NCBI RefSeq assembly: GCF_050436995.1
Contig: NC_134774.1
Span: forward strand, 1,796,501 to 1,860,500
Direction: 5' to 3'
Source: Anticarsia gemmatalis
Taxonomy: Eukaryota; Arthropoda; Insecta; Lepidoptera; Erebidae
Length of the DNA: 64,000 nucleotides
How positions within the stretch are numbered: the stretch's first letter is position 1; every line of letters starts with the position of its first letter. Positions 53,655 through 64,000 of this stretch are shown in pieces. The position numbers were made by a program, and so were the translations under genes. The notes beneath the pieces are model-generated. The model saw nothing but the letters and a program-made list of their open reading frames with translations. It ran no database searches and was not told the DNA's origin.

Positions 53655-56600
53655 ATGGCACCACGAAAAAGTTTGAAGAACATTGTTGCAAAGTTAGTGA
53701 CTGGTAAAAAAGAGCCGTGTGCATTTTGCTGCCGTGAGGTGGATGATGAGCTGTTATACGGGAAGCTGTACGCCATTGGAGGGATACAATGTCATTATTA
53801 TTGTGTTGTAAGTAGGTTATCGTTAACTACAGAGGACTTCCACACTCCCTGCTTTTTCAGTTGTTTATGTGAATGATTCTTCTTGTTTTATGTAATTTAC
53901 GCTTTATCACGTTACTAAGTTCTAGAACCACAGATTATTCTAGGTAGATTGTCATAACAACTTTCTAAATAAGGTCAATACATTTTTTATAACAATTTGC
54001 ATATCTATTTGAAAATATTAATTGTTAGTCTATCATAGAGGTATTAATTCTTCCAATTTAGAGTGAGTATCATAAATCAAGTGAAAATAATTTTAAAGTT
54101 TCAAAGTCTAGTTAATGAACATTCAAATTTTTTGTGCTCCAATAGTAAGTGATACAACATAGTATTTTTTTTAAATAAAATTAGGTACCTAAGTATTGAA
54201 CTCTTATACCAGTATATGCCCTAAACAAAGTGTTATTATTTATCTACTTATACATCTACTAGCTGACCCGCGCAACTTTGCTTGCGACACATAAGAGATA
54301 TATTTTTCTTTGTATTTGAAACCTTTTTATGCTGCTTTGCTCGTATTGGTCATAGCGTGATGTTATATAGCCTATAGCCTTCCTCGATAAATTGGAAAGA
54401 AAGAAAGGAGAAAGTTTATTTAGTAAAACCTACACCAAGATATAGAGACACAATATAATATATAGGTATAAATGGTTGAGGAGAAATACATAAAGGAATA
54501 TGTTGTTTCAGTTGCTGTCATCATGTTTAATACAGAAGGGAAGGGATGAACAAGGTCTTTTTGGATTTATTTATGAAGACATACTCACTGAAGTGGAAAG
54601 ATGTAAGAAACATGTAAGTAAAAATATAAATTAGACCTAATCTAATATACTTTGTATAGTACACAGCTGACTTGTGCAACTTTACTTGTGTCACATAAGA
54701 GAGAATGGGTCAAAATTCTCTCTGTCCTTGTAACATATTTTTAACTGGTACTCCGCTCTTATTGGTCGTAGTGTGATGATATATAGCCTATAGCCTTCCT
54801 TGATAAATGGGCAATCTAATACTGAAAAAATTTTTCAAATCGGACCAGTCGTTCCTGAGATTAGCACGTTCAAACGAACAAACTCTTCAGCTTTATAACA
54901 TTAGTATAGATAATATAGATTTGAATTTTTATAGGAGTGTAGTACCCAAAGGGTGTATACAGGCACTAATTACTGAGACTTAGCTGCCTGTCTGTCACCT
55001 AGCTTGTGTATCTCATTAACAGAGATAGTAAGTTAAAACTCATATACTATCAATTGCTCTTGTGTTGCGGGAACTTTAACAAACATACAAACACTAGATG
55101 CGAAACAATCATTTCTGGGTTGCACAAATAATTGTGTTCAATGTGGAAATCAAACCCACAACCTCCCGATGCAACTGTAGTGGCATAGCAACCTTAATCA
55201 CACACCCCACAGAGGCAATTCTGAAAATTGTTGCTCTCTATATACTAGTAGTTTTATTTCTAATTTCCATCTTCTTTCAGAAATGTTCATATTGCAGTCA
55301 AGTGGGAGCTAACCTGGGTTGTTCAGTGTCACAGTGTCGTAAACAGTTTCATCTACCATGTGGGAAGGAAAAGAACTGTATGTCACTCTTCTATGGAAAT
55401 TATAAGTAAGTTAACTTTATTTATATAGCTCAATTAATCTTCATATAGCCAAGTGGTCTGAGCATTTGCCTCTCAAGGGTAAAACTTAAGAATGGCTCAA
55501 CCAATTTGCTTTGCTTTTTTTGTAAAATTGTTTTTGAGTTACGGATTTTTTTTATGGAGAAAAAACATAAAGATTTGTAAAGAAAAATCGAATGCGGAGC
55601 TGCTCGTCAGCTAGTTGTATGATAATCTAGCCGAGTCGGCGAACTTCGTACCAACGTACAGTCAATTCTTTATTATTAAAACTAGCTGACCCGCGCAACT
55701 TCGCTTGCGTCACATAAGTGAGAATGGGTCAGAATTTTCCACGTTTTTGTAACACTTTTTTACTGTTACTCTGCCCCTATTGGTCGTAGCGTGATGATAT
55801 AAAATATGCTTTTTTTCACGAAAAATATTCTCAAAATTATTTATATCTCTTAATATATCCGCCATTAAAACAGTTGCCATGACAACGGAATTTTGTTAAT
55901 TTAATGTCATTAAAATATTGATTATTCGCGACTTCGTTCGCCACCTGAATTTTCCCGGGAAATGCGTCATTTTCCCGGGGTAAAAAGTAGCCTATGCCCT
56001 TTCTCGGGTATCAAAATATCTCCATACCAAATTTCATGCAAATTGGTTCAGTAGTTTAGGCGTGATTGAGTAGCAGACAGACAGACAGACAGACAGACAG
56101 AGTTACTTTCGCATTTATAATATATAAGTATGGATTTAATATTATTTTTCTCTAAAAGGAATATTATAAGAAAATAATTATTGATGATTAATGATTTGCT
56201 CTTAGCAACAAATAGACTTGACATAGTGTAAGGGAAGGTTCATATCTGACGGAACATACGTCGCGTATTATCAGTCGCGTAACACCAGAACAGACAATTG
56301 TATAGAAAAACACTCGACCGTTCACACTCAACCGATGATGCGTCGGTGCGAAGCTCATACAAATTAAGTTACGCCCGACGCATCTTCCGTCAGATATAAG
56401 CCTTCCCTGAAAGTTTAAAAGTTTAACTTTTTGTTAACTTATATTATATTCTATCTTTCCAGAACATTCTGCCAGAACCACGCGCCAAAACAGAAGATTC
56501 CAGAACAAATCATGAAGAAGGCTAAACTAAGAAGAATTACTGATAATAAGGCTAAAAAAACTGAATGTAACTTCAAAGATTTGAAGGAGTTATCTTTGAA

Positions 56601-59600
56601 TGATAGTACTAATGATGGTATGTTATGTATGTACATAACTTTTGACTGCCTCCGTGGCGTAGTGGTTTAGGTCACCACGCCGCGCCGATACCACTGCATC
56701 GGGAGGTCGTGGGTTCGATTCCCACACGGAACAATTATTTGTGCGATCCACAAATAGTTGTTTCGGGTCTGGTTGTACTTTGTGTCCATTGTTTGTATGT
56801 TGGTAAATGTCCCCGCGACACAAGAGCAATTCTAAGTGCGGGAGTTGTCTTTTTAAAAATGAAAATAAAATGAAATAACTTTTGAACAACAAAACTAAAT
56901 TATTTAACTAGATTATTATTTCTTATAGCGGTGTCTCTCTTCATTCACATACATTTATGTTAGTCGCTAATCTTTACTATAAGCTCCTATCTATGGCGCC
57001 TACTTTGCTAATATATTTTTCCACATATTATATTTTTTGTAAAGACAACTCCCGCACTAAAAATTGCTCTTGTGTCGCGGGGACTTTTACAAACATACAA
57101 ACAACGGACCCAAACTACAACTAGAACAGAAACAATTCATTGTAGATCGCACAAATAATTATTCCGTGTGGGAATGGAACTCCCTTCTGACGCAATAGTG
57201 GCGGAGTGGCGACCTAAACCACTGTTGTTGTTTGTCGTATGGTTAGTGGTCAACCTAGTGTCAAAGTTGTTCAAGCCGCCCGGAGAGGCCTTTGACGTGG
57301 CTTAACGACTGTTATCTTAGAAGACAACAACCGGGACCGACTTTTAACGTTCCCTCCGAAGCACGGAGACGCCCAGTTCAAATACCACTATGCGGTCACC
57401 CATCTATGGAATGACCGCGCCAATGGTTGCTTCACCCACAGAAACCACTGCGCCACAGAGGCAGTCAATTCAGAATGTTGTATACCTCCAGCCGCGAACC
57501 TTGCATACAAGACTCTCTACTAACTCGTTAATATTTAGTCAATAATATGATTTTCTTTATGTTATAGCTAATGAATCAGACACACAGTCAGTATGTGTGA
57601 TATGTTATGAGCCTGTAGAAGGGTATCCAACTCCTCACACTTTCTGGCCTCCGTGCTGCGCGAGGGATGCGTGGTTTCATAGGACTTGTTTACAGGTAAT
57701 TATAACATAGGCGATAATTGATATTATACAAGATTTTATAACATGCACTGAATTCGAGGCACTCAGAGATCGACCATTTTTACAAAAAAAAAGTAGCCAA
57801 CATCGATTCAAACTTAAAACCCTTAAAGAGCATGTCGGGGTTTTCAGTTCGAATCTCGGTGTGGGCCAATCTTTTTTTTCGATTCTTCTTGTCGAGACAT
57901 TCTCGATGATTATCTTGAATAAAACAGTGGGGTCATGGACCTGTAGTAGTTGATTCGGGTCCGATCGTCTCAATTTGGATAATCAAAGGCGCGGCGATGG
58001 CTAGCGGCTAACACATACCTATTCGGTTTTGCCGCCCGGCTAGGCCGATTAATGCCGAACCGAAAATGTGTAGAATAATCTTTTAATGATATTTATAAGT
58101 ATTTAAACAGTAAAAGTTAAAATGTTGATTACGTTTTTGTTCCAGCGTATGGCGTTAAGTGCGGGGATGCATTATCTAAAATGTCCTCTATGTAATGACA
58201 AGGAACATTTCTATGAAGCTGTACTGAGCCAAGGATTCTATGTACCAGATAGGTGAGTTACTAAATACGTAAAAACTATAACCTGCAGCTGGGCAAGGGT
58301 CTCCTCCCGTTGGGACGCGGAGTATCCGACTGGAGGTACCGCGTCCTGGCCACTTTATGGTGGCAGTTGAAGGAACACCGTCAGGTTTTTAGTCGGTATG
58401 CCCAAATTTAAAAGCCGGAACGCCTAGCCGGCGGGAGAGCCCGACAGACCCCCGCTACCTCCCTGGAGCGGGACATGCAGTAATGCATTTTCCTGACGAA
58501 AAAAAAAAAGTGTCTCCTCCCGTAATGGGAGGGGACCCTTTTTTACCTTCAAGAACTGTTCTTAAGAACTCTCAGGCATGCAAAGTTGCATCACAATGTT
58601 TTCCTTCACCGTTAGAACAAGTGATCATTACTTCTAATACACGCATCACTTAAAAAAGTCATGGTGTTTTGCCTCAGGTTCGAACCGTCGACCACTTGTG
58701 TGGGAAGTACCAACTTATACCACTCGGCTATCACTGCTCTGTATCAATACTAATATTATAAAGCTGAAGAGTTTGATTTGTTTGTTTGATTGTTTGTTTG
58801 TTTGAACGCGCTAATCTCGGGAACTACTGGTCCGATTTGAAAAAATCTTTCAATGTTAGATAGCCCATTTATCGAGGAAGGCTATAGGCTATATATCATC
58901 ACGCTACGACCAAAAGGAGCAGAGTACCAGTGAAAAATGTTACAAAAACGGGAAAAATTATGATTCTCTTATGTGACGCAAGCGAAGTTGCGCGGGTCAG
59001 CTAGTCTGTAATAAACGTTTTTATATGAAAGTAAATATACTAAATTTATTTTCAGAGATGCAGCGTGGGAGTTAGAACAGAACGCATATGCGGAGATCTA
59101 CGAGCGACCGGTCACGTGCTCCGCGACTGAATGCGGCTGTCCTATGGGACGTAGTCATGATGCTGACAATGGGTATGTATACTATGTATGGCTTAAGAAA
59201 CAGTTTTACGTCTTATGAATAAGTGTCGGATAAGTCTGATTGATGAAGTGGCAGTAAACAAGTGAAAACATCAGTCTAGTCCTTCTTCTAAATATGTAGA
59301 AAACGGCATCCGGTCTCACTGGATGCAGCTGAATACCAGTATTTTACATGGAACGACTGTCTATCTGATCTCCACAACACAGTTACCTGGGTTATAACAC
59401 ATACTTGAAACAAGCTTTCCCATGTTCACGTCTTCTTTTTATTGCCGTTCTTTCATACAAAAATTTTCCCTTTAGGTAATTTCCTAAAATCATCTACTAG
59501 AGCTCTTTCACACTTTCTAAAGATTTTTCAAATTATTAATCTGAGCTTCGCATTCCTAATCGTGAAAGATTAATTTTCAACTGTTTAAACATGTAATGTT

Positions 59601-62600
59601 CCAGTGCATGGAGTATCAGCATATGCCTGCTATGCGGCAGCAGTGGTCAGCATGAAGCCTGTCTCCCGGGCGCCAGCTCGCCGCACATGTTCGTGTGTAC
59701 TGTGTGTAGTCCCGCCGCGCCCGACGATTTACATCACCTAGCTAACAGTATACAAGCTGGTATGTATCTAAATACTAGCTAACGGCAAACGTTGCTTTGC
59801 CATTAGCTACCAAAAGAGCTATTCAAAAATAAGGGTTGATGATAAAAAGGGTAAAATTTTAGGGTCGTATGTATTTGTAATGTATTGCGATATATAAAAA
59901 AAAAAAAGTGTGTTCAAGAGGGAACCCTATAACTTGGTATTGAAAATAGATGTTGGCAGATTCTCAGACCTACTCAATATGCTCACAAAGTTTGATGAGA
60001 ATTGGTCAAGCCGTTTCAGAAGAGTATGGTAACTAACATTGTGGTACCAGAATTTTATATATTAAACTAGCTGACCCGCGCAACTTCGCTTGCGTCACAT
60101 AAAGAATGGGTCATAATTTTCCCTGTTTTTGGAACTATTTATACTGGTATTTTACCTATTGGTCATAGCGTGATGATATTTAGCCTATAGCCTTTTTCAA
60201 TAAATAGACTATCCAACAGTAAAAAGAACAATTCGCACCAGTAGTTCCTGATTAGCGCGTTCAACCAAATAAACAAAGAATCTCTACAATTTTATAATAT
60301 TAGTATAGATTTATAGACATTCTTATTACATAATTTTAATTCAATAAATAAATCAATATCATTGGACAACTCACACACGGTCATTTGATTCTTAACTAAG
60401 CGGGCTTGTACTGTAACCAGATAACTGATAAACATACTTATATACTTCTTAATACATACTTATATAGATAAATTTACAAAACTACTGAACGGATTTTGAT
60501 GAAATTTTACACCTTTATAGCCTGAATTAACCTAAAAGACATATGTATGTAAATCTTTAATATAATACTTAATTGTATAATTATATCTCTTTTCAGTAAT
60601 ATCAGAGGAGGAGTCCCGCTCGTCACGTAGACGGCACGGTCCCGTCATGCCGAGTAGAATGTCACTACGACGAACCAAACGTAATGTTAATATGCCAACG
60701 TAAGTATTATACATATATTAATACGTGAAGAAAAAAATTTGGACCCGTTTTACGAAAAATGCGCGGACGCATTAAAGTATAATAGTTGTAGAAGTATGAA
60801 ATTTGGCACACTTATAGATTACTTACTAGCTTTTACCCGCGACTTCGTCCGCCACCTGAATTTTCCCATGAGAATGCGTCATTTTCTTGGGGTAAAAAGT
60901 AGCCTATGTCCTTTCTCGGGTATCAAAATATCTCCATACCAAATTTCATGCAAATTGGTTCAGTAGTTTAGGCGTGATTGAGTAACAGGCAGACAGAGTT
61001 ACTTTCGCATTTATAATATTAGTATGGATGTGTAGGAGGAGTACAGAAATGCTTATAAAGTACATTACAGTCAACTTGGGTAACTTTGAATCATTTGGGT
61101 AACATTGACAGTGGGAACATGAACTAGTTTCCATTATTTTTTCATATGAAACCAACACAATTGATAAAAGTTTGCAAAACTAAAATAAACCTTTATCAAT
61201 CGTGTTGGTTTCATATGAAAAAATAATCGAAACTAGTTCAAATTCCCACTGTCAATGTTATCCAAATGATTCAAAGTTACCCAAGTTGACTGTTTACCTT
61301 AATTCAATCAATAAATAAAACTTTACACACACTACCATGCATTTGACATTTGTCTATATACATAGAGCTCTGTAATGTGATACGCAGTTTATGAGATATA
61401 GCCTGGTGACAGACAGACAGCGAAGTTTCAGTATTAAGGATTTTTAATATTTAATTTTATATTTTCAGTGCGTCCTGTTCAACATCACAGACAGTATTGA
61501 AGCCTGAAACTGAATTACAAAGTAAGCTTTTATTGTTTATTAATTCTTATAATTAACTGCCTCTGTAGTCCAAAGGTGCAGAAGCACCGGGTTCAATTCC
61601 CGGTTCAATATAATAATATAAATAAAAAATAAATCACTGAAATGTATGTACGCATATAACTTTTAAATTCTTTATTCCATATATTTGTAACTGTCAGGAC
61701 AATGTTTGTATTTTATCAAAATTCCCACAGGAATGGAATCTAAGAAATAAAATTGTACTATACCTGGACTAATTCAGGCCACTCTGCTAGTTGTTAAATG
61801 TAACTAATAAAATAAATATCATTGGACAACTCACACACGGTCATTTGATTACAAACTAAGCATAGCTGGTACTGTAACCAGATAACTGATAAACATACTT
61901 ATATAGGTACTTCTAAATACACACTTATATAGACACATTAACAACCAGGCTCAGAAAAGATACTCGTGCTCATCACACAAAAATTAGTCCCGGGTGGGAT
62001 TCGAACCACATGCGGCGCTAGGGTTGTTGTAGCGAGGTGACCACTTAAACCACTGCGCCACACGTGCAATTCTAACATTTTATTTTACTTACAGCACCTA
62101 CAAGAAACACAGAAGAGAGTCGGGAACTACTCAACCTGAAAACGCCAAAATTGTCCAGACAATCGCCTAATAAACTAAAACTATATAGTAAGAGTACCTA
62201 CGAGTCGCCTACCAGGATATTGGAAGATTCTCTCAAAGACAAGATCAGTGGGGAAGTGAAACAGGAGTTAGTGGAGAAATTGAGAAATAAGTTTAAGAAA
62301 CCACAGCCTTTGAGTGTTAAGAAGAAGATTGTTGAGTAAGTAATATGAAGTGCTACTAAAACCCGGTTTCTGACTACATTTAGCGATAGTTTATCTATCC
62401 AAAATTTCATTCACGCACCCATTCACAAACACACACACACACACACACAAACTCATACATAGATTGAATGTAAAATGTCTTATTTCCTATCTTTCTAAAA
62501 TGTAAAATCTGTTAATTAGTAAAAAGTAGAATATGTTCAGCTTGTCAAATAGCTAACTAATCACTGGAGAGAGAGCCTGGAGATCTGTCATACAGGTCTT

Positions 62601-64000
62601 GAACCTAGTTCAGACTCCAGCTCTCACAAAGGCTCTCACTTACGGCTGTAAATGTTAATGTGTAACCACACTGTTATTGTATCACCTTTATGAGATAAAT
62701 AAACCATATATTATTATTCTATAACGTTTTTATATATGAGTTTAAATGCTATTGAATAGATAAACCACCCCTAAATGTACCTCAGAAGCCAGGGGTTATA
62801 AATAGATTAATAAAATATATCTTTGACTGTAATAAATGTGGGTTTTGGGTGTTTTTTTAACACCTCTGCCTACACCTTCGGGTATAACAGGCGTTAAGTT
62901 ATGTATATGCATACAGTCCACTTATAGTGTATTATTTTGTTTCAGTGAAATTTTAAACGATTTCTTCGACAACTTACTTCAAGAACGTAAACAGAAGGAG
63001 CCAATCAAACAATATAATTCACCCAAGAAATGTACTGAAATGGACCAGGATGTAGAGGTATGTATGATAAAAATATATATATTTTTTGGGACAACTCACA
63101 CACGGTCATTTGATTCCAAACTAAGCAGAGCTATGGTAATCAAATAACTGATAAACATACTTATATCCTTCAAAATACATACTTAAATACAAAAATTTAC
63201 AACCAGGCTCAGAACAGATTTTCGTGCTCATCACACAAACATTTGTCCCGGGTGGGATTCACACGCGACGCTACAGTTATTGCGACGAGGTGACCACTAA
63301 CCACTGCGCTAAACGTGCAGTTCAATAAATTATGATGTATGGTTTATTTCGCGCTGTTTAGTAGCTGTGAGTGGACTTAGCATTCACGTCCCACGCAAGT
63401 GGTCGACGGTTCGAACCCGAAGCAACACCCCAATGACTTTTCAAATTGATGTGTGTAGCTATAATAAAAATGAAATATTTGTACATGCACAACTTGTGAA
63501 CAACTAATGCCCGGTTTCTGAGATACATTTAGCGGTAGTTTATCTATTCACTAAAGTTTAAGCTTACATAAACGTGACAGTTTGAACGGCGGGCATAAAG
63601 TTAAATGGAAAAATCATTTTTTAATATGTTCGTAACTGTCGGGACAGGGTTTGTATGGAATCGATTGGATCAAAATTCCCACAGGAATGGAATCAACGTG
63701 ATAAAATTGTACTATACCCGAACGAGGTCAGACCTGGCTTTGTTAATGAAATATTTCCATGCAAACAACAATAGTTAGTTAAGTGTAAAAATGTATGTAA
63801 CCCGTCAGAATATTGATCTTATCAATAGGATAATACTGTAAACAACCGAATTTGTGTCAATCCGCTAGAGGATTATAATATTTTTCTTTTCTCATTACAG
63901 ATAATACAAACACCTCAAGAAATAATAGATTTAACGACAAAAGAAGAAACAAACACACAGTACTTCAAAGAGATTCCGTTTCCTACCTTCAACACACCCA
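53655..64000 (+). CDS. PHF7/G2E3/pineapple-eye-like PHD-RING protein, 5' 13 exons (incomplete)
   Basis: Exons 53655-53807, 54512-54613, 55281-55405, 56463-56617, 57568-57695, 58146-58252, 59056-59172, 59605-59759, 60597-60699, 61469-61521, 62095-62335, 62946-63057 and 63901-64000+ all have GT-AG borders and matching phases, giving 550 codons before the window ends. Residues about 22-135 form an extended PHD finger (PCAFCCREVDDELLYG ... QCHYYCV ... CSYCSQVGANLGCSVSQCRK ... FHLPCG ... TFCQNH). Residues about 180-245 form a RING-like finger (CVICYEPVEG ... CCARDAWFHRTCLQ ... CPLC). Residues about 270-335 form a third zinc module (CLLCGSSGQHEACLPG ... FVCTVCS). This order is that of PHF7, G2E3 and Drosophila pineapple eye. 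Human PHF7 ubiquitylates histone H2A and reads H3K4 methylation. The C-terminal tail is basic and disordered, and includes EIIDLTTKEE, a SUMO-interaction-like motif. No HECT domain is seen up to the window end. Introns carry many Helitrons and SINEs. Confidence 0.85.
54258..54910 (-). mobile_element. Two Helitron copies flanking exon 2 of the PHF7-like gene
   Basis: 54258-54400 (ACTAGCTGACCCGCGCAACT, truncated) and 54660-54910 (CAGCTGACTTGTGCAACTTT ... TTTATAACATTAGTATAGAT) are in the same orientation. Exon 2 (54512-54613) lies between them. Confidence 0.65.
55050..55222 (-). repeat. tRNA-derived SINE family C (reverse), 60 bp before exon 3
   Basis: ATTGCTCTTGTGTTGCGGGA at the left; AAATCAAACCCACAACCTCC (decayed antisense B-box). 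Confidence 0.6.
55680..55800 (-). mobile_element. Truncated Helitron
   Basis: ACTAGCTGACCCGCGCAACT to GGTCGTAGCGTGATGATATA; the rest is missing. A fragment of the other Helitron subtype follows at 55925-56130 (CGCGACTTCGTTCGCCACCT ... (CAGA)n ... CGCATTTATAATA). Confidence 0.65.
56230..56409. mobile_element. MITE family N, copy 2
   Basis: AGGGAAGGTTCATATCTGAC on the left, CAGATATAAGCCTTCCCT on the right; inverted relative to copy 1 (32837-32982) by its inner blocks. It ends about 50 bp upstream of exon 4 of the PHF7-like gene. Confidence 0.75.
56642..56860 (+). repeat. tRNA-derived SINE family C, best copy
   Basis: Contains an A-box-like TGGCGTAGTGGTTTAGG and a canonical B-box GGTTCGATTCC with tRNA-like spacing (about 45 bp). 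Then follow the family body (ATCCACAAATAGTTGTTTCG, GCGACACAAGAGCAATTCTA) and an A-rich end. The tRNA-like head is not a functional tRNA because the acceptor 3' strand runs into the body. Confidence 0.8.
57040..57235 (-). repeat. tRNA-derived SINE family C (reverse)
   Basis: AACTCCCGCACTAAAAATTG at the left; GGAATGGAACTCCCTTCTGA near the B-box. It is split from its right end by the family-A copy that follows. Confidence 0.65.
57236..57445 (-). repeat. SINE-like family A inserted in SINE C
   Basis: CGTATGGTTAGTGGTCAACC to ATGGTTGCTTCACCCACAGA. CCTAAACCACTG (family C head) occurs before it and AAACCACTGCGCCACAGAGG after it. The A copy therefore landed in the C copy with AACCACTG duplicated. Confidence 0.7.
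57475..57527 (-). repeat. Dispersed repeat family M fragment
   Basis: TTGTATACCTCCAGCCGCGA, CCTTGCATACAAGACTCTCT; reverse of 11489-11540. Confidence 0.55.
58275..59005 (+). mobile_element. Repeats in intron 6 of the PHF7-like gene (SINE D, Helitron)
   Basis: 58280-58500 contains a CTGGGCAAGGGTCTCCTCCC family-D start joined to an unrelated GC-rich unit, and 58555-58740 a family-D 3' part. 58745-59005 is a Helitron ending GCGCGGGTCAGCTAGT just upstream of exon 7. Confidence 0.6.
59305..59402 (-). repeat. SINE-like family B fragment
   Basis: GGTCTCACTGGATGCAGCTG to ACCTGGGTTATAACACATAC; it lies within intron 7. Confidence 0.6.
60066..60440. mobile_element. Helitron (reverse) and SINE E fragment in intron 8
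   Basis: 60066-60310 is a Helitron (ACTAGCTGACCCGCGCAACT ... TTTATAATATTAGTATAGAT). 60362-60440 is a family-E piece (CTCACACACGGTCATTTGAT). Confidence 0.65.
61067..61293. mobile_element. Foldback element: 107-bp arms, 13-bp loop
   Basis: Arms 61067-61173 and 61187-61293 are near-perfect reverse complements (ACAGTCAACTTGGGTAACTT against AAGTTACCCAAGTTGACTGT), including the loop-proximal TTGATAAAAG and its partner CTTTATCAA. ACAGT ends resemble Tc1-type termini. It lies in intron 9 of the PHF7-like gene, so the pre-mRNA should form a long duplex there. Confidence 0.85.
61823..62075 (-). repeat. tRNA-like SINE family E, near-complete copy
   Basis: CTCACACACGGTCATTTGAT at the left, GGGTGGGATTCGAACCACAT (antisense B-box) and CCACTGCGCCACACGTGCA at the right. 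It ends 20 bp before exon 11. A second copy is at 63088-63322. Confidence 0.7.
62360..62798. mobile_element. Hairpin MITE family H, copy split by an insertion
   Basis: Left arm 62360-62400 (ACCCGGTTTCTGACTACATT) and right arm about 62723-62798 (CGCTATTGAATAG-type core with CCTCAGAAGCCAGGGG) are separated by about 320 bp not found in other copies. The insert has an (AC)n run at 62431-62449. It ends AGATAAATAAACCATATATT, like the 3' end of a short retroposon. Confidence 0.65.
63088..63322 (-). repeat. tRNA-like SINE family E, second full copy
   Basis: CTCACACACGGTCATTTGAT to CACTGCGCTAAACGTGCAG; antisense B-box GGTGGGATTCACACGCGACG is decayed. It begins just 30 bp after exon 12. Confidence 0.7.
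63506..63590. mobile_element. Hairpin MITE family H, eroded copy
   Basis: TGCCCGGTTTCTGAGATACA and AGCGGTAGTTTATCTATTCA are clear; the right arm is diverged or lost. A SINE piece with GGGACAGGGTTTGTATGGAA follows at 63630-63735. Confidence 0.6.

Noticed and set aside
56642..56720. tRNA gene
   Set aside because: A- and B-box sequences are present, but the 3' acceptor strand continues into a SINE body and the same head occurs in several copies.
61985..62073. tRNA gene (antisense)
   Set aside because: The same tRNA-like segment is found at the end of the family-E SINE at 63088-63322; it is a SINE head with mismatched stems.

Overview
The window is AT-rich, repeat-dense animal nuclear DNA with spliced genes (GT-AG introns, polyadenylation signals) and no prokaryotic or organellar features. 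The repeats point to a moth or butterfly: Helitron-type elements that start TCTATACTAATATTATAAA and end CAGCTAGT, several tRNA-like SINE families, and many short terminal-inverted-repeat elements. Lepidoptera is inferred from this repeat style and from the genes; the species cannot be read from the sequence.

Layout. 1-8.9 kb is repeats only. At 8969-9184 (minus) lies an isolated proline/arginine-rich first coding exon whose gene should continue to the left of the window. 9.3-15.4 kb is repeats. Then come an intronless WDR83/MORG1 homologue (15482-16381, plus) and, about 700 bp further on, a spliced C2H2 zinc-finger gene (17107-19821, plus). 19.9-23 kb holds nested MITEs and hairpin elements. 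23.1-27.2 kb is a dead mariner transposase gene (minus) split by a 3,091-bp element with 671-bp inverted termini and an exact 8-bp target duplication. A five-exon gene at 28058-31065 (plus, 328 aa) resembles the inner-kinetochore protein CENP-N. 31-44 kb is again mostly SINEs, Helitrons, MITEs and a 51-bp minisatellite.

From 52436 down to about 44261 (minus) runs an unrecognised nuclear-type gene. Its second exon is followed by a tandem array of six more copies of the exon's 3' part, each intact and each keeping a splice donor. Upstream of it and transcribed the other way is a PHF7/G2E3/pineapple-eye-type gene with three zinc-binding modules (53655 to beyond 64000; 13 exons readable, 550 codons, C-terminus outside the window).

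Four of the recognisable genes have nuclear roles: WDR83 (splicing/MAPK scaffold), the zinc-finger protein, CENP-N (kinetochore) and the PHD/RING protein. There is no evidence that they form a functional unit. Three observations deserve most attention: the seven-copy exon array, the long-TIR element inside mariner, and a CENP-N homologue in a lineage reported to lack CENP-A. All exon chains were derived by hand from splice sites and reading-frame phase; no database search or RNA evidence was available.
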